The notes under the pieces are model-generated. The model had not been told where the DNA came from and searched no databases. It saw only the letters and a list, made by a program, of their open reading frames with translations. A stretch of DNA of 46,308 nucleotides from Bacteroidales bacterium (GTDB taxonomy: Bacteria; Bacteroidota; Bacteroidia; Bacteroidales; FEN-979): assembly GCA_025355465.1 (NCBI GenBank), contig JANXZO010000047.1:1-46308 (forward strand), given 5' to 3'. Positions 7,321 to 17,980 of the stretch are shown piece by piece. Every line of letters begins with the position of its first letter. The first letter of the stretch is position 1. Made by a program: the position numbers and the translations under genes.

Positions 7321-8589
7321 CTAAATAGACTTTTTATATTCTTCTACTAATTCCATTTTCGAAATACTATGGGTTTTTGAAACCTTAAAATATCTTTTCA
7401 TAACGTTGTAGCTTTCTTGACCAACCATTTTTAACAAACTTGGAACATCAATCCCACTTTCAAGGCTATTGGTAATGAACGTATCACGACCATTATGAGA
7501 AGTATAGGACTGTTTAAATATTTTTGGTTGTTTCTTAATCAATACTTTAAACATATCACTTAGTCCGACATTATATTTTTGGTTTGTTATTTTCAAAGCT
7601 GACATATCATAATTGTACTTTTCCAATATGGATTTAGATAACGGATTCAACGGAACAATAACCAGATTATCTCGTTTATGTACGGTTTTTTTAGGGCGAT
7701 ATTCTATGCATTTATCCTTGATGTTCTTCCTTGAAATCAGGAACATATCTCCGAACCTTATACCTGTTGAACATTGAAACAAGAATCTTTCCTTCATCCT
7801 GTTTAATGTGTTAGTGTCGAATTTATATTTCAGCAGTGTGTTAAATTCCTTCTTTGATAATGGTTCGGGATCATTGACTGATGCTTCACCCCGTTTGAAT
7901 GATTTTAACAAGTATTTACTGCTTAGTTTAATGTTGAACTCTTCCTGTCTTACGTAAAAGTGATTCAGAATGGTAATTAGGATGGCATAGGTCTTATGTA
8001 TAGTGCCCGTTGCATATTTTTCGCTAAGCAGGAACGAGTAAAAGCTGTCCGAAAACCCTAAAGTTATATCATCAAAAGTAAGTTTAAGATTTTTGGAATT
8101 TTCGTAACGTTCCAATCTCTTCTTACACGTCGTAAATTCTTTGAGCGTTCCCCTGGGCGTGTTTACAGACTTTCGATAAGCGATGTAATCATCAATATAA
8201 TTTGTCAGTGTCTTAGTAACTTTCGGAAACATTTCATCAAGACTGATAAGTGTATCAGTGACGGTAGATTCATCCCAAGTTCCCTGCTCTCTTTTTTGCA
8301 ACTGCAAAATATAATCAAAATATATTTTGTTGGTTTTAGCGTTCTTGTCAATTGATTCTGGGTCTTTGGCTGATACCGTTCCGTCATCTTTTTTTGACTC
8401 CCAATTTTTCGGATTTACACTTACCCCAGTTGGGATTCGTATTGTCTTACGGGTATTATCAGCATAAAAAGCGATTATTTCGACAGAAATCTTGCAGGTG
8501 CCGTCCTTGTTAATATTTCTACCACCCTTTAAAATTATTTTGCGAACGCTGATGTTGGTTCCGCCGAATTTATACTTTGACTTGATCAT
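7321..8589 (-). CDS. Tyrosine recombinase / integrase
   Basis: The 422-residue protein has the usual layout of Bacteroidota element integrases: an arm-binding N-terminal domain (about 1-100), a SAM-like core-binding domain (about 120-230) and a catalytic domain (about 240-420). Numbered from the ATG at 8589, the visible active-site residues are Arg278 (GIRFGD), Lys301 (KKTVHK), His365-x-x-Arg368 (SHNGRD) and the nucleophile Tyr400 (MKRYFKV). The usual His/Trp of the G-H-x-S motif is Gln391 (MVGQES), a deviation. I choose the ATG at 8589 over a TTG at 8628. It probably mobilises the region to its left and lies next to a tRNA-Thr gene. Confidence 0.9.
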   Translation of the reverse strand: MIKSKYKFGGTNISVRKIILKGGRNINKDGTCKISVEIIAFYADNTRKTIRIPTGVSVNPKNWESKKDDGTVSAKDPESIDKNAKTNKIYFDYILQLQKREQGTWDESTVTDTLISLDEMFPKVTKTLTNYIDDYIAYRKSVNTPRGTLKEFTTCKKRLERYENSKNLKLTFDDITLGFSDSFYSFLLSEKYATGTIHKTYAILITILNHFYVRQEEFNIKLSSKYLLKSFKRGEASVNDPEPLSKKEFNTLLKYKFDTNTLNRMKERFLFQCSTGIRFGDMFLISRKNIKDKCIEYRPKKTVHKRDNLVIVPLNPLSKSILEKYNYDMSALKITNQKYNVGLSDMFKVLIKKQPKIFKQSYTSHNGRDTFITNSLESGIDVPSLLKMVGQESYNVMKRYFKVSKTHSISKMELVEEYKKSI

Positions 8590-8668
8590 TGGTTTATAAA
8601 ATAAAGATTTGTAATTTTGCGCCAGCAACAGCGGGCAAACTGGATGTAATGTATTTTATCCGTTATTG

Positions 8669-8676
8669 CAAAAGTA
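8669..8676 (-). promoter_or_regulatory. Possible -7 box of the integrase gene
   Basis: Read leftward, TACTTTTG fits TAnnTTTG and would start transcription about 70 bases before the ATG at 8589. No matching -33 element is seen. Confidence 0.35.
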
Positions 8677-8794
8677 CTGTAAATTCAGGGATTTGAAGAA
8701 GTATTTTGTAAAGAAGAAAAAATGTAATGTAATTGCTGATCTTGATAATCAGCTAATTACGAGAATAAAATAATCTTCTCATCCCGACTTTTTT

Positions 8795-8867
8795 GCCTCT
8801 TTAGCTCAGTTGGTAGAGCAACTGATTCGTAATTAGTAGGTCGGGGGTTCAAGTCCCCTGAGAGGCT
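8795..8867 (+). tRNA. tRNA-Thr (anticodon CGU)
   Basis: A complete 73-base cloverleaf can be folded. The acceptor GCCTCTT pairs with GAGAGGC, the D-stem GCTC with GAGC, the anticodon stem ACTGA with TTAGT around the loop TTCGTAA, and the T-stem GGGGG with CCCCT around TTCAAGT. The anticodon CGT reads the threonine codon ACG. The discriminator base is T and CCA is not encoded. It lies between the integrase gene and the convergent end of the giant surface-protein gene. Confidence 0.95.
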
Positions 8868-8889
8868 CAGAATCAAACGGTCATTCCGC

Positions 8890-11800
8890 TCAGCGATTGA
8901 TCAGCACCTTCATTACAACTTTTCTTTCACTGCCCACAAATAACACCGAATACAAGCCATCGGGCAAATGACGAACGTCAATGTTCTCCTTGTGGATTCC
9001 ATTTACACTGAATCCGGCGGTCTGGTGAACCATAACCCCCAGGGTGTTGTAGATCTGAATCCGGAAGTCTTCGGTTTGGGATGAGCTGATTTCCGCCGTG
9101 AACAAACCCTTGTTTGGAACGGGATAAACCCTGCATGAAAGGGCCTCGTTTTCCCCCACTCCTACTTCGGCAATATACACCTGGTTGGAAGAATCTGAAT
9201 AGCATCCTTCAAGGCCTACCACGGTAAGGTACCATCCCGGATAGCCTACAGGTACTTCGTAAACCTGCGAAGTGGCGCCCGTAACTGCTGTCCCGTTCCG
9301 ATACCATTGGTTTCCGGCAGAGGCACTGCTTGTGAGGGTGTTGCCGTCAACCGTCACCACAGGTGTTGCGGGTTGCGGATTCACTGTAACTGCAAAAGAA
9401 GGCGATACTGTTCCTACTCCGCAGCTGTTGGTGCCGAACACAGTCACATTGCCTGAGACCGCAGTAATGCTGAAGTTAACGTAAATGGAATTGGTATTGG
9501 CACCTGAGGCAATGCTGGCGCCGGGAGGTAAAGTCCAAGTGTAACCTGTTGCATGTTCAATCGGAGCTGTTGAGTAAGCAATTCCTGTCACATCCTGACA
9601 TACCTCTGCAGTTCCGGTGATCACTTCGGCGCCGCCCGGCTGGTAGGTCACCAAAATCTGCACTGGAGGCGAGGATTGACCGTTGCCACACTGATTGTTG
9701 CCGGAGACTGTAACCGAGCCGGGTATCGCATTGGCTGCAAAATCAACCAGGATCGAGTTTGTATATTGTCCAGCGACAATGGTTGCTCCCGGGGGTAAAG
9801 ACCAGCTGTAAGCCGAAGCTCCGGCTACCGGTGCAACGGAATAGCTTATGCCGTTTGAAGGGGCGCAAACTGCCGACGGACCAGTGATCGATCCGGCAGT
9901 GCCCGGCACATTGTTCACGGTTACGTTTAGCTGAGTAGGAGCGGCGGCCGCACATCCGTAACTATTGCTGTATATGACCTTGACCCATTGTGCCCCGGGA
10001 GTGACCCACGTCACCTGGATCTGGTTGGTCCCGGCTCCCCAGGTGATTAATCCGCCAGCTGAGATGGTCCACACATAACCGGTCATGCCTGATTCGGTAG
10101 TGTAATTATAGTAACCCGAGTTGACGCACAGGTTTGTGGAACCAGTGATGGTTGGCACAGGAACAGGATTTACAGTTATTGTCACGCTGTTCGTGGGCAG
10201 GGGGCCTCCGCTGGTGCCGGTGGAATTCTGTATCTGGCGGAAATAAGTCGTGGCAGTGAGCACTCCCGGACTATAAGTTGCGGCCACCTGTCCTGCAATA
10301 TCGGAGTATGTGATATTGTTGGGCGAACTTTGCCATTGATAGGTCGGGGAAGTTCCGTTGGGAGGTGTGCTTGTGAGGGTAGGAGCAGCTGAACCGCTGC
10401 AGATCACTGCATTCTGGGAAACAGTTCCAGGCACCAGGACGAGATTATTCACAGTCACGGTTGAAAGAGCGCTGTACGCCGATCCGCAGGTACCGCTCAT
10501 CACCTCCGCACGGTAGTCGTAGACACCCACAGAAGCGGGCGTTTCAGAATAGGTAGGAAGGGTGTTTGGAATATCAATGTAGGGCCCGCCATTAAACCGC
10601 CTTTGCCATTTCTGGATGATCCCGGTATAATTTCCAAGGGTTAGCGTTCCCGTGGAAGAGCCTATAATTATGGTCAAGGCAGCAGGATTTATGCTGCCCC
10701 CGACCGAAGCCGGGTTTACGGAAACATTATATACAGCAGGAGTGGGACCGGGTATGCCGCTGGAGTTCTGGTAATTTACGCTTAACGATTGCAATCCAGC
10801 CGTGTTCCAGGTTATTGTTACCGTATTGCTGGCGGATGTTCCACCGGCCGTTATCGTGCCGCCCACCACGGTCCATACATAGTTCGACTTCCCCGACTGC
10901 GTGGTGTACACATTTCCGGCTACCCCTGAACAAACCGGGGTCGGACCCGAGATGGAAGGTGTTGGCATCATATCAAAGGTCATATCCGCTCCGTAGTATT
11001 TTGTTGTGCCTACAGTTCCAACGGCCCGGTAATGGTAAAGGGTATTGGCAGTAAGACCCGAAAGGGATCTGGAGATTGCGGTAGAGACATTACCGCTTAC
11101 ATTCAAAGGCGTGGCGCTTACAGTGTTTCCGTAAGAAGTTGTGAGACCGTACTCGAAGGAAGTAACCACATTTTGCGCACACGCATTCACTGTACCGTTC
11201 ATGACAGCTGCAGTCTGAGTGACAGAAGTCGCAGCCGTGGTAGTTACCTGGGGCATTTCATAAGCGCCTATGGTAGGAATAGTTGCTCTCGTAATTCCGG
11301 CATAGTCGGTCGTGATGCCAGTAACCGGGGTTCCTGCAACCAGCAAGGGTTGCTGCGGATGAAGATCCGCAGTCGAAATAAATAACGGATCCGTACTCAA
11401 AGAATGGGCATCCTGTCCTGTTATACTTTGCCAGGCAGCCAGATTAGCCTGATCGGCTGAATTATAACGGCTAAACGGTCCGGCTACAGTATAATAATCA
11501 TTATAATCAGAGGCCATCGGAGGCAGGTCCAGGGTATAGAGGACATAATGTTTGCCTGTCCCGCCTGCACCCCTTAAATTGGAAAAAATGTTGTTTTTAA
11601 ACTCAAGTGAACAAGTTATATAGTTGTAAAATGCATACGTTGAAGATGTTGCCGTCGGAGGACCGCTGATCAGAAAATCATTATAATAAAATTTCAGAGT
11701 CATATTTGACCATCCGTCACCGTAAAATCCATAGATCGTCGGGTTGGTTGCAGCCCCGGCATCGAGGCTGATGATGTTGTTGGAGTATTCGTTGACAGTA

Positions 11801-14800
11801 TTAATCTCACCGCGGGCCCAAATTCCATTGACAACCGGTGTAAGGGCTGTATTTGATGCGGAGATGCCGAAGATCTTGTTTTTTCTTGCATTCACAGAAT
11901 ATACGTACATGCCATATACCGTGGGTGTTCCGGAAGTAGCGGTAAGTGACCAGTTCCCGAAGATGTTGTTCTCCACCGTGTTGTTCTGATTGACCGAGGT
12001 AAGGTAGAGTCCGTAAACATTTCCGGTTCCTGCGTAAGTTATGGAGCCCGCAACGGTTTCACTGCCCACGGTGTTGTTCATGATGTTGAATAATCCGCCC
12101 CCGATTTTCAGTCCGTAGAAGTTGGGTGCACCGGAACTGGTCAAGGCAATATTCCGGATGATGTTGTTGGATAAAGTTCTTGCACCTGCATTCGTTCCCT
12201 CTGAGTATATTCCTGCAAAGATCCCCGTACCCGGATAGGTCCAGGCATTTCCCTGGCAAAGAGGGGCCTGGCCACCGATGTAATTGTTTGTTATCAGGTG
12301 GTTGAATGTGATATCCATAAAGTAAATGCCATACTGCTCTCCGGAGGGTGCCGTGGAAGAGTTATAAAAGACACTGTTTCCGCTGACGACAGCCCCATTG
12401 GCAGCAGCGATAATAAGTATGCCGTAGCTGTTGAAGTTGTACACATTATTGTTCAGGATGCTCAGGGAATTGGTCTGGGAGGCAGAATAAATCCCAACGG
12501 CCGGAATTCCGGTTGTTCCTGCCGTTGCATTGCGGATATCATTTCCAGAGATCTCAACCGAATTGCTTCCTGTATTTCCGATGGTCACGGTACCATAATA
12601 GGTCGAGTTGTAGTTATTTTCAAGGGTCGAGTTTTTCAGATAGCAGGTTTGGGAGCCATTGTCGAAAAGTACCGTTCCTGCAGTGCTGGCCGGTGTTGCC
12701 GTGGTATTTCTGAATTTCAGGTATTTACCACCTTGTCCGTTGATGGTGAACCGGCTTGCGCCATTGGTTCTGATCAAAGCCGGTGTAGAAGCCGAATACG
12801 TGAGTGTACCGCTGATTGTTCTCAGGGTGCTGGCATCAGGTTTGATCAGGAGGGTGTAGTTTGACCCTGCAGGGTTTTCCGTCCAGGCATTCAGTGCATA
12901 GGTACCGGGTTCGATGAGATCGGCTGTGATGTTGATGGTGGTATTTCCGTTCAGTCCCCCGGCATTGATCGCTTCAAATGCGCCACCCACACCGGTCAGG
13001 GTAGGATAGTTCCCGGGGACTGTTATTTCTGTTATAACATTACCATGGGTAGTAAAGGAATACACCGTTGACCAAATACTGCGATCTCCGCTTCCGCAGT
13101 TGGAGCGAACCCATACGTAATACAGGGTCCCCATGGTCAGGGGAGTCATCGTATAAGTCGTTACTCCCGCTGCCACCGAGCCACTGGGGGTGGTACCCGA
13201 GGTCGGTGGTGTGGAGGAAGTGCAGTAATAAATGTCATATCCGCCCGAAGGTGCCAATGCCGGGGGTGTCCAGGCTATGCTGGCCGTTGTCTGTCCGATG
13301 GAGGTTGCCACAACAGCGGTAGGCTCGGAACATGCAGGCAGCAGGGTAAAGGACATATCGGCCCCGTAATAGTTTGCAGTGCCAACTGTCCCAACCGCCC
13401 TGTAATGGTAGAGGGAGTTCGGGGTAAGGCCCGAGAGCGCAGCGGTGATCGCTGTGGCACTATTCCCTGTAACGGGTGAAGGAGTGGCAGCAACGCTGCT
13501 TCCGTAAGCGGTCGTGAGACCGTAGTCAAAGGAAGTGACTAAAGTTTGCGAACAGGCATTCACTGTGCCGTTCAGGGTCGCTCCGGTCTGAGTGACTGAA
13601 GTCGCAGCAAGAGTAGTTACCTTGGGCATTTCATAAGCGCCTATGGTTGGAACAGTTGCTCTCGTATTTCCGGCATAGTCGGTGGTGATGCCTGTTACCG
13701 GTGTTCCTGCAACCAGCAGAGGTTGCCGGGGATGAAGATCTGTGGAGGAAACAAATAAAGGATCGGTACTCAGAGAATGGGCATCCTGCCCTGTAGCAGT
13801 TTTCCACTCAGCCAGGTTACTCTGGTCAACAGAATTATAATGAGTAAGCGGTCCGGCAACAGAATAAAAATCATTATAATCTGAGGTCAACGGAGGGTTA
13901 CCCACAAATATGGAATAATGCTTGCCTGTCCCGCCTAAACTCCTCAGGTTGGAAAAAATGTTGTTTTTAAATTCGAGGACGGAGTTTACTAAGCTATAAT
14001 AGGCATACGTTGATGATGTTCCCGTAGACGGACCGCTGATATGGATATCATTATAATAGAATTTCAAGGTCATACTGGTATAGCCGTTATTGTAAAATCC
14101 ATAGATGATCGGGTTTGTTGCAGCCCCAGCATCGAGGGAGATGATGTTGTTTGAGTATTCATAAACTGTACTAGCCGCGCCACGGGTCCAGATGCCATAT
14201 ATTGTTGGCGTGAGGGCTGCATTTGAAGCAGATATATTGAAGATCTTGTTTTTCTTCGCATTCACCGAATAAACGTACATTCCGTAGACCGTCGGGGACC
14301 CGGTGGCGGCAGTCAGTGACCAGTTCCCGAAGATGTTGTTCTCCACTACGTTGGAAGGATTGACCGATCTGAGGAAAAGTCCGTGAAAATATCTTGTTCC
14401 TGCATAGGTGATTGATCCCGCAGCAGTTTCACTGCCCACAGTGTTGTTCGTAATGTTGAAAAGTCCGTCTTGGATTTGTATCCCGTAAAAGTTTGACGGT
14501 CCGGAACTGGTCATGGCAATATTCCGGATCACATTGTTCGAAATAGTTATAGGACCTGCATTAGTGCCAGATGCATATATCCCGTTAAAGTTTCCTGTGA
14601 CCGGATATGTCCAGGCACTCCCCTGGCAAAGCGGGGCCTGACCGCCTATGTAATTGTTGGTTACCACGTGGCCGAACGCGTTGTCAGTGAGATATATGCC
14701 ATATATTATTATGTATTGTGCCGCGGGGGAATTATAAAATATACTGTTTCCGCTTATGATCGAGCCACTGGAATTAGAAGCTATACCTAATTCGCAGAAG

Positions 14801-17021
14801 TTATACACATTATTGTTCAGTACGCTCAGTGAACTGGTCGTGGAAATACAGAAAATCCCGATTTGTGGAATTCCGATTGTCCCTGCCGTTGCGTCACGCA
14901 CATCGTTGCCCGAGATCTCGACCGAATTGTTGCCGGTATTTCCAATGGTCACGGTTCCATATGATGAGAAGTTGTAGTTACCCTCAATGGTCGAGTTTTT
15001 CAGATAACAGTTCTGGGAGCTGTTGTTGAACAGTATAGTGCCGGCTGTGCCGGAAGGCGTTGCAGTGGTATTCCTGAAGGTGAGGTATTTGCCTGCCTGT
15101 CCGTCGATGGTAAAACGACAAGCGCCGTTGGTTCTGATCAGGGCCGGCTGGGATTCCGAATAAGTGAGGGTGCCGCTGATCGTGCGCAGGGTGGAGGCAT
15201 CAGGTTTGATCAGCAGGGTATAGTTTGAGCCTGCAGGGTTTTCATTCCAGGCATTCAGTGCATAGGTACCGGGTTCGGTGAGATCGGCTGTGATGCTGAT
15301 GGTGGTATTCCCACTCAATACGCCGCAATTGATTGCTTCAAATGCACCACCCACACCGGTCAAATTCGGATAGGTTCCAGGGACTGTAATCGCTGTAGGT
15401 ACGGTACTAAGCGTTGAAAAGGAATATACCGTTGACCACGTACTGAGATCTCCGCTTCCGCAGTTCGAACGAACCCATACATAATACGATGTCCCCGGTG
15501 TGAGGGGAGTCATCGTATAGCCGGTGACCCCGGCTGCGACCGAAGCTGTGGGAGTGGTGCTGACGGTCGGGGGTGTAGAAGAAGTGCTGTAGTAAATGTC
15601 GTATCCGCTGGCAGGCGCCGATGCCGGCGGGGTCCAGGCGATGCTGGCCGAAGTCTGGCAGAGGGCTGTTGCTGTGACAGCAGTCGGCGGAAAACATGAA
15701 TAGGTCAGGCTTACCTGGATGTCATCGAGGGTGATGTAATACGGGGGTGGGGGGCCGGTGGTGACCCCGTGGATGCCGATATAATAGTCGCCGCTGGTCG
15801 CCGGGGCGAAGGATCCGGAGATTTGTGTGTAGCTTGTGGTAAGTCCCGTGGCAGACTGGATAGCGCCGGTCATACCGGCAGGGGTATTCACACTGCCGTA
15901 TTTCAGTTCAACAGTAGCAGCCGAAGGGATTGAACCATCCTGCTTTGCCCAGCAGGAAACGGTGTAATACATTCCGCCGGTTAAGGTAAATTTCCTGAAC
16001 ATCCAGCCATTGCCGTACATCCCCAGGGTTGCATCCCAGCTTCCGGTGCGCGGTGTGCGGTTGGACGTAGTCTGGGAGCTGTTGGCCAGCCAGTAAGTTT
16101 CGTAGATTCCTCCATCCTGTGTCCAGCAACCGCCCACGGGAATCTGATCGGTATAACCCGACTCGAATCCTTCGTTGAACGGAAGCACGCTCACCGGATT
16201 GCATAGGGTCGTAAAAGAATAAACATTCGTCCAGGAACCGCTTGAGCTCCCGCAATTTGAACGCACCCAGGCGTAATAAAGCGTGTTTGCGCTCAGAGAG
16301 ACCATATTATACGAGGTGATTCCCGCACCTACCGTTGCCGTGGGGACGGTGGATGGAGTCGGGGGCGTGGAAGATGTGCTGTAATAAATGTGATAGCCGT
16401 TGGAGGGGGGCGAGGCGGGAGCCGTCCAGCCAAGGGTAGCCGAAGTGTTCGTGATCCCTGTTGCGTTCACAGCGGTGGGCACAGGACATAAGTTCGTAAC
16501 TTCCATATGCACATTGTCGACGTACCATCCATCCGCAAAAGACCCTTCATATTTCCAGGCAATGTAAACGGTCGTTCCCGCATAACCGGTCAGCGTATAA
16601 GTAGGGGAGAGTGCCCAGTCCCAGTCAACTGCTCCCAGGTTGTCATTGATGGCCGTCCATGCCGACAGGTTCTGTTCGCCGGTGGTGGAGTAATACAGTC
16701 CGTGCTTTAAATAAGAACTCGGCCAGCCAGCCTTCTGATAAAAGCTGATATCAACCGATCCTCCGGCCGGGACGGTGATTGATTTTGAGATTAGCCAGAT
16801 GGTGCCGTCGTACCAGCTGAAGGCGCAGCCTTCGGTTGTCCCCCCCCCATCCCGAAAGTCGCAACCCAGGAATCTCCTGTGCCAGCCGATTGCCAGGAGA
16901 CCCATCCTGCAGGCAAATCAGAATAGGATGGAAAAGTTTCAGTAAAAGGCAGGGTGTATTGCGCCCGTGAGCTTCCGGCCCATGCAAGCAATACAATTAA
17001 CAATAGTACACACTTCTTCAT
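8890..17021 (-). CDS. Giant modular T9SS surface protein, frameshifted in a G9 tract
   Basis: One gene of about 2,710 codons is split by a frameshift. The start (ATG at 17021) encodes a signal peptide (MKKCVLLLIVLLAWAGSSRA) and the first 62 residues. The frame then breaks at a run of nine G (C on the plus strand, 16840-16848); ten G would restore it. In order the protein shows: a choice-of-anchor/jelly-roll domain (to about 175), an fn3 domain, a second jelly-roll (about 275-440), then two copies of [fn3, right-handed beta-helix with N-G/N-N-x-x turns, fn3-like domain]. After these come several PKD/Ig-like domains and a T9SS type A sorting domain (about 2625-2710, VYPVPNKGLF, DGLYSVLFVG). It is presumably exported and anchored at the surface; adhesion or glycan binding is inference. 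A consensus promoter lies about 130 bp upstream. Confidence 0.85.
10960..13325 (-). repeat. Internal duplication, copy 2 (C-terminal)
   Basis: This about 2.37-kb unit encodes [fn3 + beta-helix + GAYEMP linker + fn3-like domain] and is repeated immediately upstream in the gene. DNA identity is high in places, for example the blocks at 12841 and 15205, 2,364 bp apart. Edges are approximate. Confidence 0.75.
13325..15690 (-). repeat. Internal duplication, copy 1 (N-terminal)
   Basis: This is the partner of the copy ending near 13325, in direct orientation. Both carry the same order of motifs: P-T-A-V start of fn3, ITVPG-x-YP, the SGTLTYS segment, and the DYAG-x-TRAT-x-PTIGAYEMP end. Edges are approximate. 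Confidence 0.75.
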
Positions 17022-17154
17022 ATAGCAGGGTTAATTGGTGGCTTGTGATGGGTGGTGGGTGGTTCTCTGGCATCTGACTTCTCATAGTTTGCTGTGAGTA
17101 GCTGGTTCTCTGATTTTAGGCAGTGTTTTCGAGGTAGAATCCTCAAGGAGTGAT

Positions 17155-17184
17155 CAAATATAATCCATTTTGGGCGAAAAGCAA
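17155..17184 (-). promoter_or_regulatory. Promoter of the giant surface-protein gene
   Basis: Read leftward, TTG (17184-17182), a 19-base spacer and TATATTTG (17162-17155) fit the Bacteroidota consensus. A start near 17148 gives a leader of about 127 bases. The rest of the 17022-17356 gap shows no gene. Confidence 0.55.
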
Positions 17185-17356
17185 CATCTTTTTGGAAAAT
17201 AGTAAGGAAAATGTAAGGAAGGTCGTGAGCCGTGACTCGTGGGTCATGAGGAAACACTAATAAACAACGCTCTGAAACAGACTCTCAAATGGCTGTTGGA
17301 TATTAGGTATATAAAAGGTACAATTATTATATTTATATTCTTAAAGTAAACCGATG

Positions 17357-17395
17357 AAAACAAAAAACCCGGCTTTTGGCCGGGTTTTTTGTTTT
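17357..17395 (-). terminator. Strong intrinsic terminator
   Basis: A 17-bp perfect stem with core CCCGGC/GCCGGG, flanked by A-run and T-run arms, encloses a five-base loop. It lies about 20 bp past the stop of the small secreted-repeat gene. Because the arms are A-rich on one side and T-rich on the other, it should work in both directions. Confidence 0.85.
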
Positions 17396-17415
17396 CGGGG
17401 AGTTATATAGATGGT

Positions 17416-17799
17416 TTACACCAGGTCTTCGAAATCGGCTTCCACAGGTGTTACCGGGGTCAGGTTAATGTTTGGCAGGGTGGATTCGCTGTCATTGAAG
17501 TCGGCCTCTGAAGGTAACTCCGGCGCCAGGTTCATCAGGTTGCCAGACTCATTTAATTGTGCAGGTTCTTCAAACGAAGCCACTTTGGGGTTTGCCGGGG
17601 CAAGATGGTTGTAGTTATTAGAACTTTCCGGGGCAACATCACTGAAGTCAGCCTCTCTCGGAGTTCCCGGAGCAAGGGCTGATAAATCCGTCAGGTTGAT
17701 TTCTTTATTGCTGAGGTTGCTGCCTGAGGTGAGGTTTGATGCAACCAGCATGTTGAATTGTAATCCGAGAATGGCAGTGAGGATATAGAAGGTTTTCAT
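17416..17799 (-). CDS. Secreted protein with four LAP-x-x-P-x-E-A-D-F repeats
   Basis: The protein has 127 residues from the ATG at 17799; ATGs at 17808 and 17826 are also in frame. MKTFYILTAILGLQFNMLVAS is a signal peptide or signal anchor. The mature part is acidic and built from four spaced repeats: LAPGTPREADFSD, LAPANPKVASFEE, LAPELPSEADFND and LTPVTPVEADFEDLV, the last at the very C terminus. No catalytic motif or cysteine is seen. I do not recognise a named family, though similar short repeat proteins seem to occur in Bacteroidota. A strong terminator follows and a possible activator array precedes it, so it is a single-gene unit. Confidence 0.7.
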   Translation of the reverse strand: MKTFYILTAILGLQFNMLVASNLTSGSNLSNKEINLTDLSALAPGTPREADFSDVAPESSNNYNHLAPANPKVASFEEPAQLNESGNLMNLAPELPSEADFNDSESTLPNINLTPVTPVEADFEDLV

Positions 17800-17943
17800 A
17801 GTTATCATATTGTTTTTTGTTTTCATTTTGGCAATCGGTTTTACTGTTTTGTGAGCATAAGACGCGGTGGTCTTTTATATGTTACAACTTTTAGAGATTT
17901 AACAATTATTTAACAACGCATTGAAATTAAATTAATTACGATG

Positions 17944-17951
17944 CAAATATA
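17944..17951 (-). promoter_or_regulatory. Possible -7 box of the small secreted-repeat gene
   Basis: Read leftward, TATATTTG matches TAnnTTTG. The nearest TTG upstream gives a spacer of only 16 bases, so the -33 part is poor, as would suit an activator-dependent promoter. Confidence 0.45.
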
Positions 17952-17980
17952 CAATCTTATTTAGACTCAATTTAAGATTA

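Larger units (their letters stand above)
1..8794. mobile_element. Accessory region / likely integrated element (one side visible)
   Basis: This stretch is more AT-rich than the DNA right of 8,890 and carries mostly small unknown genes. It includes a leftward series of short genes headed by a RadC-type JAMM protein, an XRE regulator and a tyrosine recombinase next to a tRNA gene. Such a mix is usual for Bacteroidota integrative or conjugative elements. No relaxase, Tra or coupling-protein gene is visible, so the element either extends beyond the window or is a remnant. The left border is not seen. The right border is assumed to lie between the recombinase and the tRNA, or at the tRNA. The integration reading is inference from gene content. 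Confidence 0.45.

Noticed and set aside
1-8794. A complete defence or toxin-antitoxin system in the accessory region
   Set aside because: No recognisable toxin, nuclease-effector pair or defence family apart from the nuclease-like DUF2130 protein can be supported, and the YwqK-like repeats alone do not make a toxin-immunity locus.
12298-12864. 188-codon plus-strand frame inside the giant surface gene
   Set aside because: It overlaps the beta-helix coding region in antisense and reads as low-complexity C/G/R-rich shadow sequence.
10960-15690. Repeats in the giant gene as a possible CRISPR or satellite array
   Set aside because: The repeats are coding, thousands of bases long and keep the reading frame; there are no short spaced identical units.
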